Shown here: positions 33,871 through 41,492 of the stretch, one piece after another
How the letters are laid out: each line of letters begins with the position of its first letter
Numbering within the stretch: the stretch's first letter is position 1
Origin: an uncultured Erysipelotrichaceae bacterium
GTDB taxonomy: Bacteria > Bacillota_I > Bacilli_A > Erysipelotrichales > Erysipelotrichaceae
Assembly: GCA_927435855.1 (NCBI GenBank)
Contig: CAKMJZ010000035.1
Coordinates: 1-55,034 of the forward strand
Reading direction: 5' to 3'
DNA: 55,034 nucleotides
Notes under the pieces: generated by a model
What the model was told of the DNA's origin: nothing
Databases searched by the model: none
The model's input: the letters and a program-made list of their open reading frames with translations, nothing else
Translations under genes and position numbers: made by a program

Positions 33871-35178
33871 CTATTTTGCACTTTCCTTGGCTAATTTTTG
33901 TAAGTCGCCATTGAGTTGGGCAAAGATGTAGACCGGAGCACATCCCGGATAATAGGTAACAGATTTGGCAAGTGTTGCAGCTTTGCGTACATTGTCAGCA
34001 GATTCAAATTTTTCCCAGCAATCTCCACAGACGAACACATTTTTACCAACAGCATCATTTGGATCAAAATCAGGAACGCCACCGGCAATTACAACTACTT
34101 CACCAGCTGCCTTCAAGAAGTCTTTCATGACGATACCACTATTGGCAAATGAATCCAAAGCTCCACGGACATTGACATAGCAACCCGGGCAGGTTTGTTG
34201 CATTGCGCAAGTCAAACCATTGTACATGCCAATTGGATCGCCATTTGGACGTTTAAAGAACTTCTTAACGGATGCAATCGTTTCACCGACGACTTCGATT
34301 TTATTCAAATCAAGTTCGCCCAAACCATCGGTACCCGCACATCGAACAGCCGGAATCTCCATTGGTTCAAATCCCATGATTGCAGATGCAACGGAATCAC
34401 CGGCAACAGTGTCTTCAGCTGCCAAAATCAAATTCATTTCAATAGGTGTACCCGCATGAGGTCCTTGACCTTCCATACCGATGATAGCATCATAAATCGT
34501 CAAATCAGCTTTTCTGACTCTGTACAAATCAGCCATCTTTTGACCGAGTTCAATACGGTGAGCTCCTTGTTGTTGAGCATCCGGATGATAGTTCGGAATG
34601 ATTCCGTTCCAGTTCTTTAAACCCAGGGTTACGGTTCCAGCTAAGTGAACTTTCATTTTCGGCAAATTAATAACAACATCTGCATCTAACAACGGTTTGA
34701 ATACAGCTGCTTTCTTAAACACTTTAGCACCTGGAATATCAACTAAAACGACATCGGTTTCATCAAAATAAATGACTTTGTCTGCTCCACCGCGTTTAGC
34801 GGCTTCTTCCATTCCTGAAGCAGCAAACGCTGGTTTTGCACGGCCGACATGTTGGCCCAATGATGGGTTGTCTCCGACCCAAACTTCACTGGCTTTTGAA
34901 TTTTCCTTAAAATAAGCTACGACCGCTTCAATAACACGAGGGTCAACAACAGCATGACTTTCTGCCGGAGCTTGGAAAGCCAAATTAGGTTTGATTAATA
35001 CGGTTTGTCCTTCTTTGATGATGGCATCACATGATCCGATCGCTAGCTCTACTGCTTTTGCGACGGTCTTTTTGATTTTTTCTACATCGGCATCATAACG
35101 AACGAATTTGCCACCCATAAATGATGCATTTCCTTCGAGATGTTCGCACTTAGCGACTGATACTTTAACTTTACTCAT
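33871..35178 (-). CDS. DUF362 domain protein
   Basis: 435 residues. DUF362 features: EGQTVLIKPNLAFQ, VDPRVIEAVVAYFKE, VWVGDNPSLG, DADVVINLPKMKVHLAGTVTLGLKNWNGI. Unlike many relatives it has no attached 4Fe-4S ferredoxin domain, but it contains grouped cysteines that could bind a cluster or metal: CAMQQTCPGC, VFVCGDCWE and YYPGCAP in the C-terminal third. No signal peptide. The family has no well established reaction. It has its own promoter with a ~180-nt leader and precedes the lipB operon on the same strand. Confidence 0.82.
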   Translation of the reverse strand: MSKVKVSVAKCEHLEGNASFMGGKFVRYDADVEKIKKTVAKAVELAIGSCDAIIKEGQTVLIKPNLAFQAPAESHAVVDPRVIEAVVAYFKENSKASEVWVGDNPSLGQHVGRAKPAFAASGMEEAAKRGGADKVIYFDETDVVLVDIPGAKVFKKAAVFKPLLDADVVINLPKMKVHLAGTVTLGLKNWNGIIPNYHPDAQQQGAHRIELGQKMADLYRVRKADLTIYDAIIGMEGQGPHAGTPIEMNLILAAEDTVAGDSVASAIMGFEPMEIPAVRCAGTDGLGELDLNKIEVVGETIASVKKFFKRPNGDPIGMYNGLTCAMQQTCPGCYVNVRGALDSFANSGIVMKDFLKAAGEVVVIAGGVPDFDPNDAVGKNVFVCGDCWEKFESADNVRKAATLAKSVTYYPGCAPVYIFAQLNGDLQKLAKESAK

Positions 35179-35393
35179 ACTACCTCCCTTTTTTCTTTTT
35201 TTTTTAAATACAAAAAATCTTGCCGAAAAACTACTGCTTTGTTACCGTTTTCCCTGTTTCTTCGATCGCATGACCTACCTTCCCCGTAATGATCAGTGAT
35301 AATTAAATGAATTTAATACTATTTAGTTTCATTTACAACTGATCGGACGATTTAATGAGTCTGCACTATGATGGTACGATCCCTCTTTGTCAA
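35179..35393 (-). promoter_or_regulatory. DUF362 promoter and long 5' leader
   Basis: TTGACA (35393-35388), 17-nt spacer, CATAGT (35370-35365) gives a transcript with about 180 nt before the ATG. The leader holds a GATCAGT/ACTGATC inverted repeat and ends in a purine-rich run with GGGAGG. I could not match it to a known riboswitch class. The 35394-35694 stretch beyond it holds no gene that I can see. Confidence 0.5.
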
Positions 35394-35694
35394 ACGATCG
35401 TTGCAGGCGAATAAACGTCTATTCCAGAAAATTCAAAAAAGCCATGCAGTATTCTTCAAAGTTCAATGAATCGCTTATTTTTCGTATTCATGTTTTTTGA
35501 AAAACAGGCTTCTGCTTACGTATATTCTAACATTTTTTATATGCCCATACAACGCTTGTCTGATGAATCATCCGACATAATTCGATTTTTTTCACATGTT
35601 TTTGCATATATCATTCAATATAAATAAAATTTTATGAATATTCTTTACTTTCACAAAATTCTTACCTGAAACAATTATTAATTGGAGTAATCCA

Positions 35695-35722
35695 CAAAAA
35701 AAGCAGTCACATATTGACTGCT
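35695..35722 (-). terminator. terminator of the pseudopilin gene
   Basis: AGCAGTCA (35702-35709) / TGACTGCT (35715-35722), 5-nt loop, followed by seven U on the minus strand. Confidence 0.88.
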
Positions 35723-35727
35723 TCAGG

Positions 35728-36567
35728 TTACTTCGATACTTGCCAAAACTTAGGACTTGTAGGATCGGTATCAGATCCCGCATTCCTCCTCTGTTTGGCA
35801 CTGTACCTCTTCCCATTATAAATAACTTCATCCCCTTTTTCATAAACGTTGAAATTTCGCCACTGATCAGTAACTTCCTGCCAAGGTGAAGTAACTTGTC
35901 CGGGAATTTCATTAAAGGTTGTGCCTCGTGCTATAAACTTTCTGCCATCATATATTACTTCATCTCCAGTGGCATACAAGTTAAAATTACGAAATTCAGC
36001 TGTGATTTCTTGCCAATCGCCATTAACAGTTCCAGGAGTCGATGTTGTGTCTTTACGAGCTTGATAAAGAGAGCCATTAAATAAAACTTCATCTCCCAGT
36101 TCATACTCCACTCCGTTTTTCCATGCTTGTGGTCCGCTTACCGGTGGTTCTTCTTCGATGGGTGGTTCTTCATCGACTGGTGGATCAACTATCACTACAT
36201 CATCGTCATCATCACCCGAATCATCAAACGCAGCATCGCTGTAATCCCATTTGCCTTCATCACGAAACCATGCAAACTTCTTGCCTGCCTTCAAGGGTTG
36301 TAGTTTATTGGGTAACAGTTTTTTGTTAACTAATAAACTCATTAGCTCTTCCGAACTTTTGTTAGGATCTTCAAAAGGATCATTCCCTTTGGTGGTCGTG
36401 CGTAAAAACATTGTCGTAGAATTGAGAACTTGTAAATTAGACTCGTCCGCAGAACTATGACCGATTTGCATACTTGTAGAAATGGATGGCCATATGATAT
36501 AAGAAAGAATCGAAATGATCGCCATCACTATGATCAGTTCAATCAGTGTAAATCCCTTTTTGTTCAT
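35728..36567 (-). CDS. type IV pilin-like protein with three carbohydrate-binding (CBM5/12-like) modules
   Basis: 279 residues. A textbook prepilin start (MNKKGFTLIELIIVMAIISILSYIIW; cleavage after Gly5, Glu at mature position 5), then about 90 residues of globular sequence and a Pro/Glu/Asp-rich linker (about 112-146). Three tandem modules of about 43 residues follow (148-190, 191-234, 236-279), each with Y-x-x-G-D-E-V-x-x-x-G/N-x-x-Y/F-x-A and a closing W. This is the aromatic pattern of chitin-type binding modules. No pilus assembly gene or prepilin peptidase is near. Likely a surface or secretion-associated adhesin. Confidence 0.85.
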   Translation of the reverse strand: MNKKGFTLIELIIVMAIISILSYIIWPSISTSMQIGHSSADESNLQVLNSTTMFLRTTTKGNDPFEDPNKSSEELMSLLVNKKLLPNKLQPLKAGKKFAWFRDEGKWDYSDAAFDDSGDDDDDVVIVDPPVDEEPPIEEEPPVSGPQAWKNGVEYELGDEVLFNGSLYQARKDTTSTPGTVNGDWQEITAEFRNFNLYATGDEVIYDGRKFIARGTTFNEIPGQVTSPWQEVTDQWRNFNVYEKGDEVIYNGKRYSAKQRRNAGSDTDPTSPKFWQVSK

Positions 36568-36713
36568 GAGTATCTCCGTATAACAGTGTCATTATTATAC
36601 AATAGATCATATTCATTATCAATAAGAAATAACTGACATTGTGTTTTTTTACACAAAAGCAAACATTCTACTATTTAAGCCGTATTTTTTCGGATAGTTT
36701 TCCTTCATAAACA

Positions 36714-36779
36714 AGAAAAAAGAGATGCTTCCATCTCTATCTCTCCCCACACACGATTGTGCAATCATATAAACCACAC
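36714..36779 (-). ncRNA. candidate small RNA of about 65 nt
   Basis: A strong promoter (TTTACA, 16 nt, TATAAT, 36813-36786) is followed within about 60 nt by a strong terminator (AGAGATG/CATCTCT stem at 36721-36738 plus a U tract). Between them there is a small GATTG/CAATC hairpin but no convincing coding frame with a ribosome binding site. It sits between the terminated glycerate kinase gene and the pseudopilin gene, so it is not the leader of either. Confidence 0.5.
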
Positions 36780-36785
36780 ACATAT

Positions 36786-36813
36786 ATTATACATAATAAA
36801 TAATTTATGTAAA
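36786..36813 (-). promoter_or_regulatory. promoter of the candidate small RNA
   Basis: TTTACA (36813-36808), 16-nt spacer, perfect TATAAT (36791-36786). It lies in an AT-rich stretch, so chance matches are possible, but the downstream terminator supports it. Confidence 0.6.
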
Positions 36814-36913
36814 CTATAAGTTTTAGATATGTCGCTATTTGTCGGATTATGACTTTTTGTCCTGTTTTTGCATATTATATGTTTATTTGGTTGAAATTCT
36901 GATTATTCTATTC

Positions 36914-36942
36914 AAAAAAACCGCAATTTATTCTCACGGTTT
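36914..36942 (-). terminator. glycerate kinase terminator
   Basis: AAACCG/CGGTTT stem (36918-36923 and 36937-36942) followed by TTTT on the minus strand. The stop codon lies in the loop. Confidence 0.65.
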
Positions 36943-38064
36943 TATCTTAAGCATTCGGATAATATTTTCCATTGTCAGTGACAAGTTTTCTTTTGACTTC
37001 AGTATAGCTATTTCAAATGGTACTGGTTCAGTATTTATACTGAAAATAGCGGTTATACCCATATCATACGCGGGTTCAATATCATTGCCAATGGTCCCAA
37101 CTACAGCAATTACTCCGACGTTCGCCTTTTTAGCACGTCTTGCCACACCAATCGGAACTTTACCTTGAAGCGACTGTGAATCGATTTTCCCTTCTCCTGT
37201 GAAAATCAGATCTGCATCTTCGATCAATCGATCAAAATCAACTAAATCCAGAATTGTTTCAATCCCCATCTGTAAGCGGCTGTTAAAAAACGCGACCATA
37301 CCGGCACCCATTGCACCGGCAGCTCCACCACCGACAATAACTGAAACATCCAAATTTAATTGGTCTTTGATAACGTTTGCCAGATGACGCAATCCTTCGT
37401 CGAGTTTTAAGACCATATTATGATTTGCCCCTTTTTGGGGTGAGAATATGTGAGCTGCGCCTTTAAGGCCGTACATCGGATTATCGATATCGCACATCGT
37501 GATGATTTCGACATCGTGAAAATCTGAGTCAACGCCGCTTAAATCAATTCTTACAATATCAATCAAAGACTTTCCTGTAGGAACAAATGACTGTTCTTGA
37601 GCATCATAAAAGCGCACACCAATCGCACAAGCTGCTCCACACCCGCCATCATTGGTACTCGATCCGCCTAAGCCGACGATGATTTTCTTGCATCCGCGCT
37701 TAACCGCCGCCAGTATCAATTCACCAACGCCATACGTCGTTGTTTCCATTGGGTTTGGTCGCTCACTAACCAGTGGCAATCCGGCAGCTGCGGCCATTTC
37801 TACAACAGCAACGTTCCCTTCTAAAATCCCATAGAAAGATTCCATAGGTTCAAAGTAAGGATTATTGACGATCACTTTGATTTTATCACCACCTACGGCA
37901 GCCAAAAAAGCATCGACACTGCCTTCACCGCCATCCGCAACTTCGATTTTAACGACTTGGCAAGACGGGAAATGGTGATGAATCGACTTTTCCATAATGT
38001 CACATACCTGAGCTGAACTTAACGTACCTTTAAAAGAATCGGGAATACAGACGATCTTTTTCAT
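36934..38064 (-). CDS. glycerate kinase (GlxK/GarK type)
   Basis: 376 residues, the normal length of bacterial class II glycerate kinases. N-terminal IPDSFKGTLSSAQVCDIM, VADGGEGSVDAFL, YGVGELILAAVKRGCKKIIVGLGGSSTNDGGCG, and GGGAAGAMGAGM. It phosphorylates D-glycerate to 2-phosphoglycerate, feeding lower glycolysis. It lies 58 nt after a GntP-family permease and is transcribed with it, with a CdaR regulator upstream, so the substrate is glycerate from uptake or sugar-acid breakdown. Confidence 0.94.
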   Translation of the reverse strand: MKKIVCIPDSFKGTLSSAQVCDIMEKSIHHHFPSCQVVKIEVADGGEGSVDAFLAAVGGDKIKVIVNNPYFEPMESFYGILEGNVAVVEMAAAAGLPLVSERPNPMETTTYGVGELILAAVKRGCKKIIVGLGGSSTNDGGCGAACAIGVRFYDAQEQSFVPTGKSLIDIVRIDLSGVDSDFHDVEIITMCDIDNPMYGLKGAAHIFSPQKGANHNMVLKLDEGLRHLANVIKDQLNLDVSVIVGGGAAGAMGAGMVAFFNSRLQMGIETILDLVDFDRLIEDADLIFTGEGKIDSQSLQGKVPIGVARRAKKANVGVIAVVGTIGNDIEPAYDMGITAIFSINTEPVPFEIAILKSKENLSLTMENIIRMLKIKP

Positions 38065-38088
38065 AAATCATTCCTCATTTACTATAAT

Positions 38089-38114
38089 GAAGGGCTAATT
38101 TGCATTAGCCCTTC
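38089..38114 (-). other. intercistronic hairpin between gntP-like and glycerate kinase genes
   Basis: Ten-base perfect stem GAAGGGCTAA/TTAGCCCTTC, 6-nt loop, no U tract. Likely mRNA stabilisation or partial attenuation between the permease and the kinase. Confidence 0.6.
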
Positions 38115-38122
38115 CATATTAA

Positions 38123-39535
38123 CTAAAAGAATAGAGAAACAGCGAAGATACCAGCCATAGCTGCAATACCCATAACCAATGTAACTGCCGTCTGAGTTAA
38201 ATAACCTTCTTCAGCTTTCATTTGTCCAAAGTTAGTAACCACCCAGAAATAACTGTCATTAGCATGTGATACAGTCATAGCTCCGGCACCGATAGCCATA
38301 ACAGCCAACGCAGCCAATACCGGATTGTTTAATCCCAAGGCAACCATCAAAGAATCGGTTGCTGCATAGCTACCCAATATTCCCGCAGTTGTTACGATCG
38401 CTACGGTTGAAGAACCTTGAGCGGTCTTAAGTATAGCAGAGATAATGAATGGGAAGAAAATTCCGACGGTAGCGATTGCCGCAGCATTCGCTTTAATATA
38501 CTCAACAAATCCGGCGGAAGCGATTACTCGACCTAAAACACCACCTGCAGCCGTAACAAATAAGATCGGACCAACGATTTTCAATGTGTCATTTGTCAAA
38601 GCATTGAATTCGCCAATCTTTCCGGAAACAAACAGTAAGTAAATACCAAACAGTAAGCCGACAGTCAAAGCGATGACCGGATTACCTAAGAAACGAATAA
38701 CTGTTATATAATCACCGGTCATTTTAAAAGCAACGACAACTGAACTCAAAGCCATCAAAAAGATCGGCATAAAAATCGGCGATATAGCTGCAAAACCACT
38801 CGGCAATTTGCCGTATTCAGCAACTAATTGTTCATATGTTTGTGAAACTACAGACAAATCTTCATCATCTTCAACTGTTTTGACTTTCTTACCAATATAC
38901 AATGCATAGAAATAAGCCGCAATCAAGGTTGGGATTGAAATCAACGCACCCATACCCATGACCAAGATCAGGTTATCAGCCAAACCGGCAGAACCGGCAG
39001 CCGCGATTGGACCTGGTGTCGGTGGGATCAGTACATGAGAAGCATACAAACCTGCTGATAAAGCTACAGTCATAGCAACGCTGGAAGCCTGTGTACGACG
39101 GCGTAAAGCTTTACGAATCGGATCCAAAATAACAAACCCGCTGTCACAGAATACTGGAATAGAGACGATCCATCCCATAATCATAATAGCAAGTTCCGGA
39201 CGTTTCTTACCAACTAAATTAACGACCATATCCGCCAATTTAATAGCTGCTCCGGTTCTTTCAAGCAAGGTGCCTACCAATGCACCCAAAATGATAACGA
39301 TACCAATACTGCTGAAAGTACCGCTAAAGCCCGCACCGATGATCGTTGCGATACCTAGGCGAGCCGGAGTTGTATCCGTAGCCGCAATATCGACCAACGG
39401 GATACCAACGACGATAGCCAATAGCAGGGCAATACCCATAATCGCCAAAAACGGGTGAACTTTGAATTTTGAAATCGCGATTATCATAATGACGATCGAG
39501 ATAACAAAGGTGATGATCAATGGAATACCAGTCAT
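38123..39535 (-). CDS. GntP-family gluconate/glycerate permease
   Basis: 470-residue membrane protein with about 12-14 hydrophobic segments. Family stretches: ATIIGAGFSGTFSSIGIVIILGALVGTLLERTGAAIKLADMVV, WIVSIPVFCDSGFVIL, HVLIPPTPGPIAAAGSAG, AQGSSTVAIVTTAGILGSYA and SHANDSYFWVVTNFGQM. GntP proteins are proton symporters for gluconate and related hydroxy acids. The adjacent glycerate kinase makes D-glycerate the best guess. Confidence 0.92.
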   Translation of the reverse strand: MTGIPLIITFVISIVIMIIAISKFKVHPFLAIMGIALLLAIVVGIPLVDIAATDTTPARLGIATIIGAGFSGTFSSIGIVIILGALVGTLLERTGAAIKLADMVVNLVGKKRPELAIMIMGWIVSIPVFCDSGFVILDPIRKALRRRTQASSVAMTVALSAGLYASHVLIPPTPGPIAAAGSAGLADNLILVMGMGALISIPTLIAAYFYALYIGKKVKTVEDDEDLSVVSQTYEQLVAEYGKLPSGFAAISPIFMPIFLMALSSVVVAFKMTGDYITVIRFLGNPVIALTVGLLFGIYLLFVSGKIGEFNALTNDTLKIVGPILFVTAAGGVLGRVIASAGFVEYIKANAAAIATVGIFFPFIISAILKTAQGSSTVAIVTTAGILGSYAATDSLMVALGLNNPVLAALAVMAIGAGAMTVSHANDSYFWVVTNFGQMKAEEGYLTQTAVTLVMGIAAMAGIFAVSLFF

Positions 39536-39582
39536 GATTCTTTCCTCCTGTTTAACACGTGAAAAGTGTTCTCCATAGAGTA

Positions 39583-39641
39583 ATTATAAAAAATTAACAC
39601 ATATTATGTAATGGTACACATACTAAATGTAAGCGTTATAT
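39583..39641 (-). promoter_or_regulatory. promoter and cre-like box of the permease/glycerate kinase operon
   Basis: TTACAT (39611-39606), 17-nt spacer, TATAAT (39588-39583). Upstream at 39628-39641 TGTAAGCGTTATAT shares its first 12 bases with the perfect cre in front of the CstA-family gene but lacks the final CA. It could bind CcpA weakly. Confidence 0.6.
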
Positions 39642-39657
39642 TTTGTTATGCATGATA

Positions 39658-40797
39658 TTAATTTCGATTTTTATAGAAAGCCATCGCTAAATAGTAAAGA
39701 GGTATTCCATGGCTATGCCGCGGATTATGTCCGGTCGTTTCAAAAAGTTTGTTTAATTTGTATTGCAATGTGTTTTTATGAATGAAAAGTTGCGCTGAAG
39801 TTTTCTCTATCGACCCGTTGTTTCCATATAAAGCTTCAAGAATATGCATAGACTCATTGATTTCATCTGCTGAACATCCTTTGAATATTTTATCAATGAA
39901 CTCTTGACGAATCATTCCCGGAATTTCATATAGGAATAGTTCAATGTTTAAATCTTTATAGCCGACCAATGACGAGTGTTGAATCGTAACGGCTGAAGTC
40001 AAAGCTTTTTGAGCCTGCAAATATGCCTGATGGAGTTGTTTGTAGTGCATGGCATGATCATCCATCCCCATTTTTAAGTCGACTCTATAGTTTTTTTGAA
40101 TGTTGTCAATGATCTTCAGACACTTTTCCTTAAGTTTCTCATCCATAAGTTCTGTGACTAGAAATACTAATTTGGTACCGATTCGCAAATAGTAACATCC
40201 GGCATTTTCAATCAGCGCATTCCGTAAATAACGAGTTGCTTCGTCAAGGCGGGGCTGATCTTTTTTCACATCAGCACCGTCATTGAAAATAAAATTCACC
40301 ATAATAATACGCCGGCGAATATTGATATCGACCCCTAATGCTGTTGCGGTTTCATGAAAATTACCCTCAAGCACGTAATTGGGGTTTATAAGCCAGTTTT
40401 CTAAAAATCGGCTGCGAATTTTATCTTCTTGTTGCTTAAGTTGTTTAAGATTATCATCACGGATATACATTTCCGTAAACTTTCGAATGATCTCACCGTA
40501 TTTTTCGACATCGTTGCGATCTCCTGTAATTCCAATGATTCCAACAATTTCCTCATCGACAACTATTGGCAAATTAACACCTTTTTTTGATCCGGTGTAC
40601 TCAGTATCGGACTCAATGATCAAATATGGCAGTCCTTCATCGATCATCCGCTTGGCACCCATATGACAACTGCCAATACGCGATTTATCCGTCGATGCGA
40701 TAATCGTACCATCCTTATCAATAAGATTGATATGTTGATTAATGATAGCACTTAATTCTTCTACCATTTGCATTGCGAAGGTTGCTGATAAATTCAT
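39658..40797 (-). CDS. cdaR: CdaR-family sugar diacid regulator
   Basis: 379 residues. N-terminal diacid_rec domain (about 5-135; INLIDKDGTIIASTDKSRIGSCHMGAKRMIDEGLPYLII, GVNLPIVVDEEIVGIIGITG), a central GGDEF-like region, and a C-terminal PucR-type helix-turn-helix (NNGSIEKTSAQLFIHKNTLQYKLNKLFETTGHNPR). In E. coli CdaR activates glycerate, glucarate and galactarate genes. Here it sits directly upstream of the permease and glycerate kinase genes and likely activates them. Confidence 0.93.
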   Translation of the reverse strand: MNLSATFAMQMVEELSAIINQHINLIDKDGTIIASTDKSRIGSCHMGAKRMIDEGLPYLIIESDTEYTGSKKGVNLPIVVDEEIVGIIGITGDRNDVEKYGEIIRKFTEMYIRDDNLKQLKQQEDKIRSRFLENWLINPNYVLEGNFHETATALGVDINIRRRIIMVNFIFNDGADVKKDQPRLDEATRYLRNALIENAGCYYLRIGTKLVFLVTELMDEKLKEKCLKIIDNIQKNYRVDLKMGMDDHAMHYKQLHQAYLQAQKALTSAVTIQHSSLVGYKDLNIELFLYEIPGMIRQEFIDKIFKGCSADEINESMHILEALYGNNGSIEKTSAQLFIHKNTLQYKLNKLFETTGHNPRHSHGIPLYYLAMAFYKNRN

Positions 40798-40835
40798 GTC
40801 GTTACCTCTTTGTTATCTGTAACAAATTTTAACAT

Positions 40836-40864
40836 AAAAAGATGGTTATTCACCATCGTTTTTT
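40836..40864 (-). terminator. terminator downstream of the RpiB-like gene, probably bidirectional
   Basis: GATGGT (40841-40846) / ACCATC (40852-40857) with U tracts in both directions (TTTTT on minus, GTTTTTT on plus). It lies about 175 nt past the RpiB-like stop codon; the stretch between holds no gene I can support. Confidence 0.7.
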
Positions 40865-41039
40865 ACTGAATATCCCAGTGATGCTGTCTCGATATTTCAC
40901 AAAGATTAATCTTGTTATTCTCTTTTTTATTCAGATTGCTTACCGTCTCCTTTAATCGTTGCGTTTAAACGATCGCACCACAGTGAAGATCATGAAACGA
41001 GTTAAACTCCGTGACGTTAAGATGGAAATCCTCAAGTAT

Positions 41040-41492
41040 CTAAATACGATATTTCCTATCCATTTCAATCATTGCATCAACCTTTGGTTTTGAACCTCCA
41101 CCGGCAAAATCACAACGCAACCAAAGATCGACCATATATTTTGCTGTCTCGAAGCCAATTACTCGTGAACCCATGCATAATACGTTGCAGTCATTTGATT
41201 TTTTTGAACGCTCTGTTGAAAAAGCGTCGTGACAAACCGCTGCACGAATGCCTGGCACTTTATTTGCGCTAATCGCCATTCCAATTCCGGTACCACAAAT
41301 CAAAATTCCAAAATCTTGATTTCCATCAGAAACACTTTGTGAAACTGCTTGTGCGATATTTGGATATAAGACTTTTTCATTTTCATCATAAGTTCCAAAA
41401 TCAACCATTTCGACACCCTTCTCTGCAACGAATTTTCTGATCATTTCCTTCAATTCAAATGCTGCTTCATCACAACCAATTGCAATTTTCAT
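41040..41492 (-). CDS. RpiB/LacAB-family sugar-phosphate isomerase, altered active site
   Basis: 150 residues. The fold is clear: MKIAIGCDEAAFELKEMI, the cysteine base in GILICGTGIGMAISANKVPGIRAAVCHDAFS, and NVLCMGSRVIGFETAKYMVDLWL. Two places differ from ribose-5-phosphate isomerase B: the usual DH(A/V)GF near the N-terminus reads DEAAF, and the (Q/E)H(N/D)D motif reads KSND, so two histidines used for phosphate or substrate handling are missing. It is encoded with a split transketolase under a GntR repressor. A different sugar phosphate (tetrose, pentulose or branched) is likely. Confidence 0.85.
   Translation of the reverse strand: MKIAIGCDEAAFELKEMIRKFVAEKGVEMVDFGTYDENEKVLYPNIAQAVSQSVSDGNQDFGILICGTGIGMAISANKVPGIRAAVCHDAFSTERSKKSNDCNVLCMGSRVIGFETAKYMVDLWLRCDFAGGGSKPKVDAMIEMDRKYRI

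Noticed and set aside
35179-35393. Known riboswitch in the DUF362 leader
   Set aside because: I looked for cobalamin, SAM, THF, preQ1, TPP and NiCo-type signatures and saw none convincingly.
36640-36780. Short minus-strand frame running across the small-RNA candidate
   Set aside because: It lacks a ribosome binding site and translates straight through the terminator stem and U tract.
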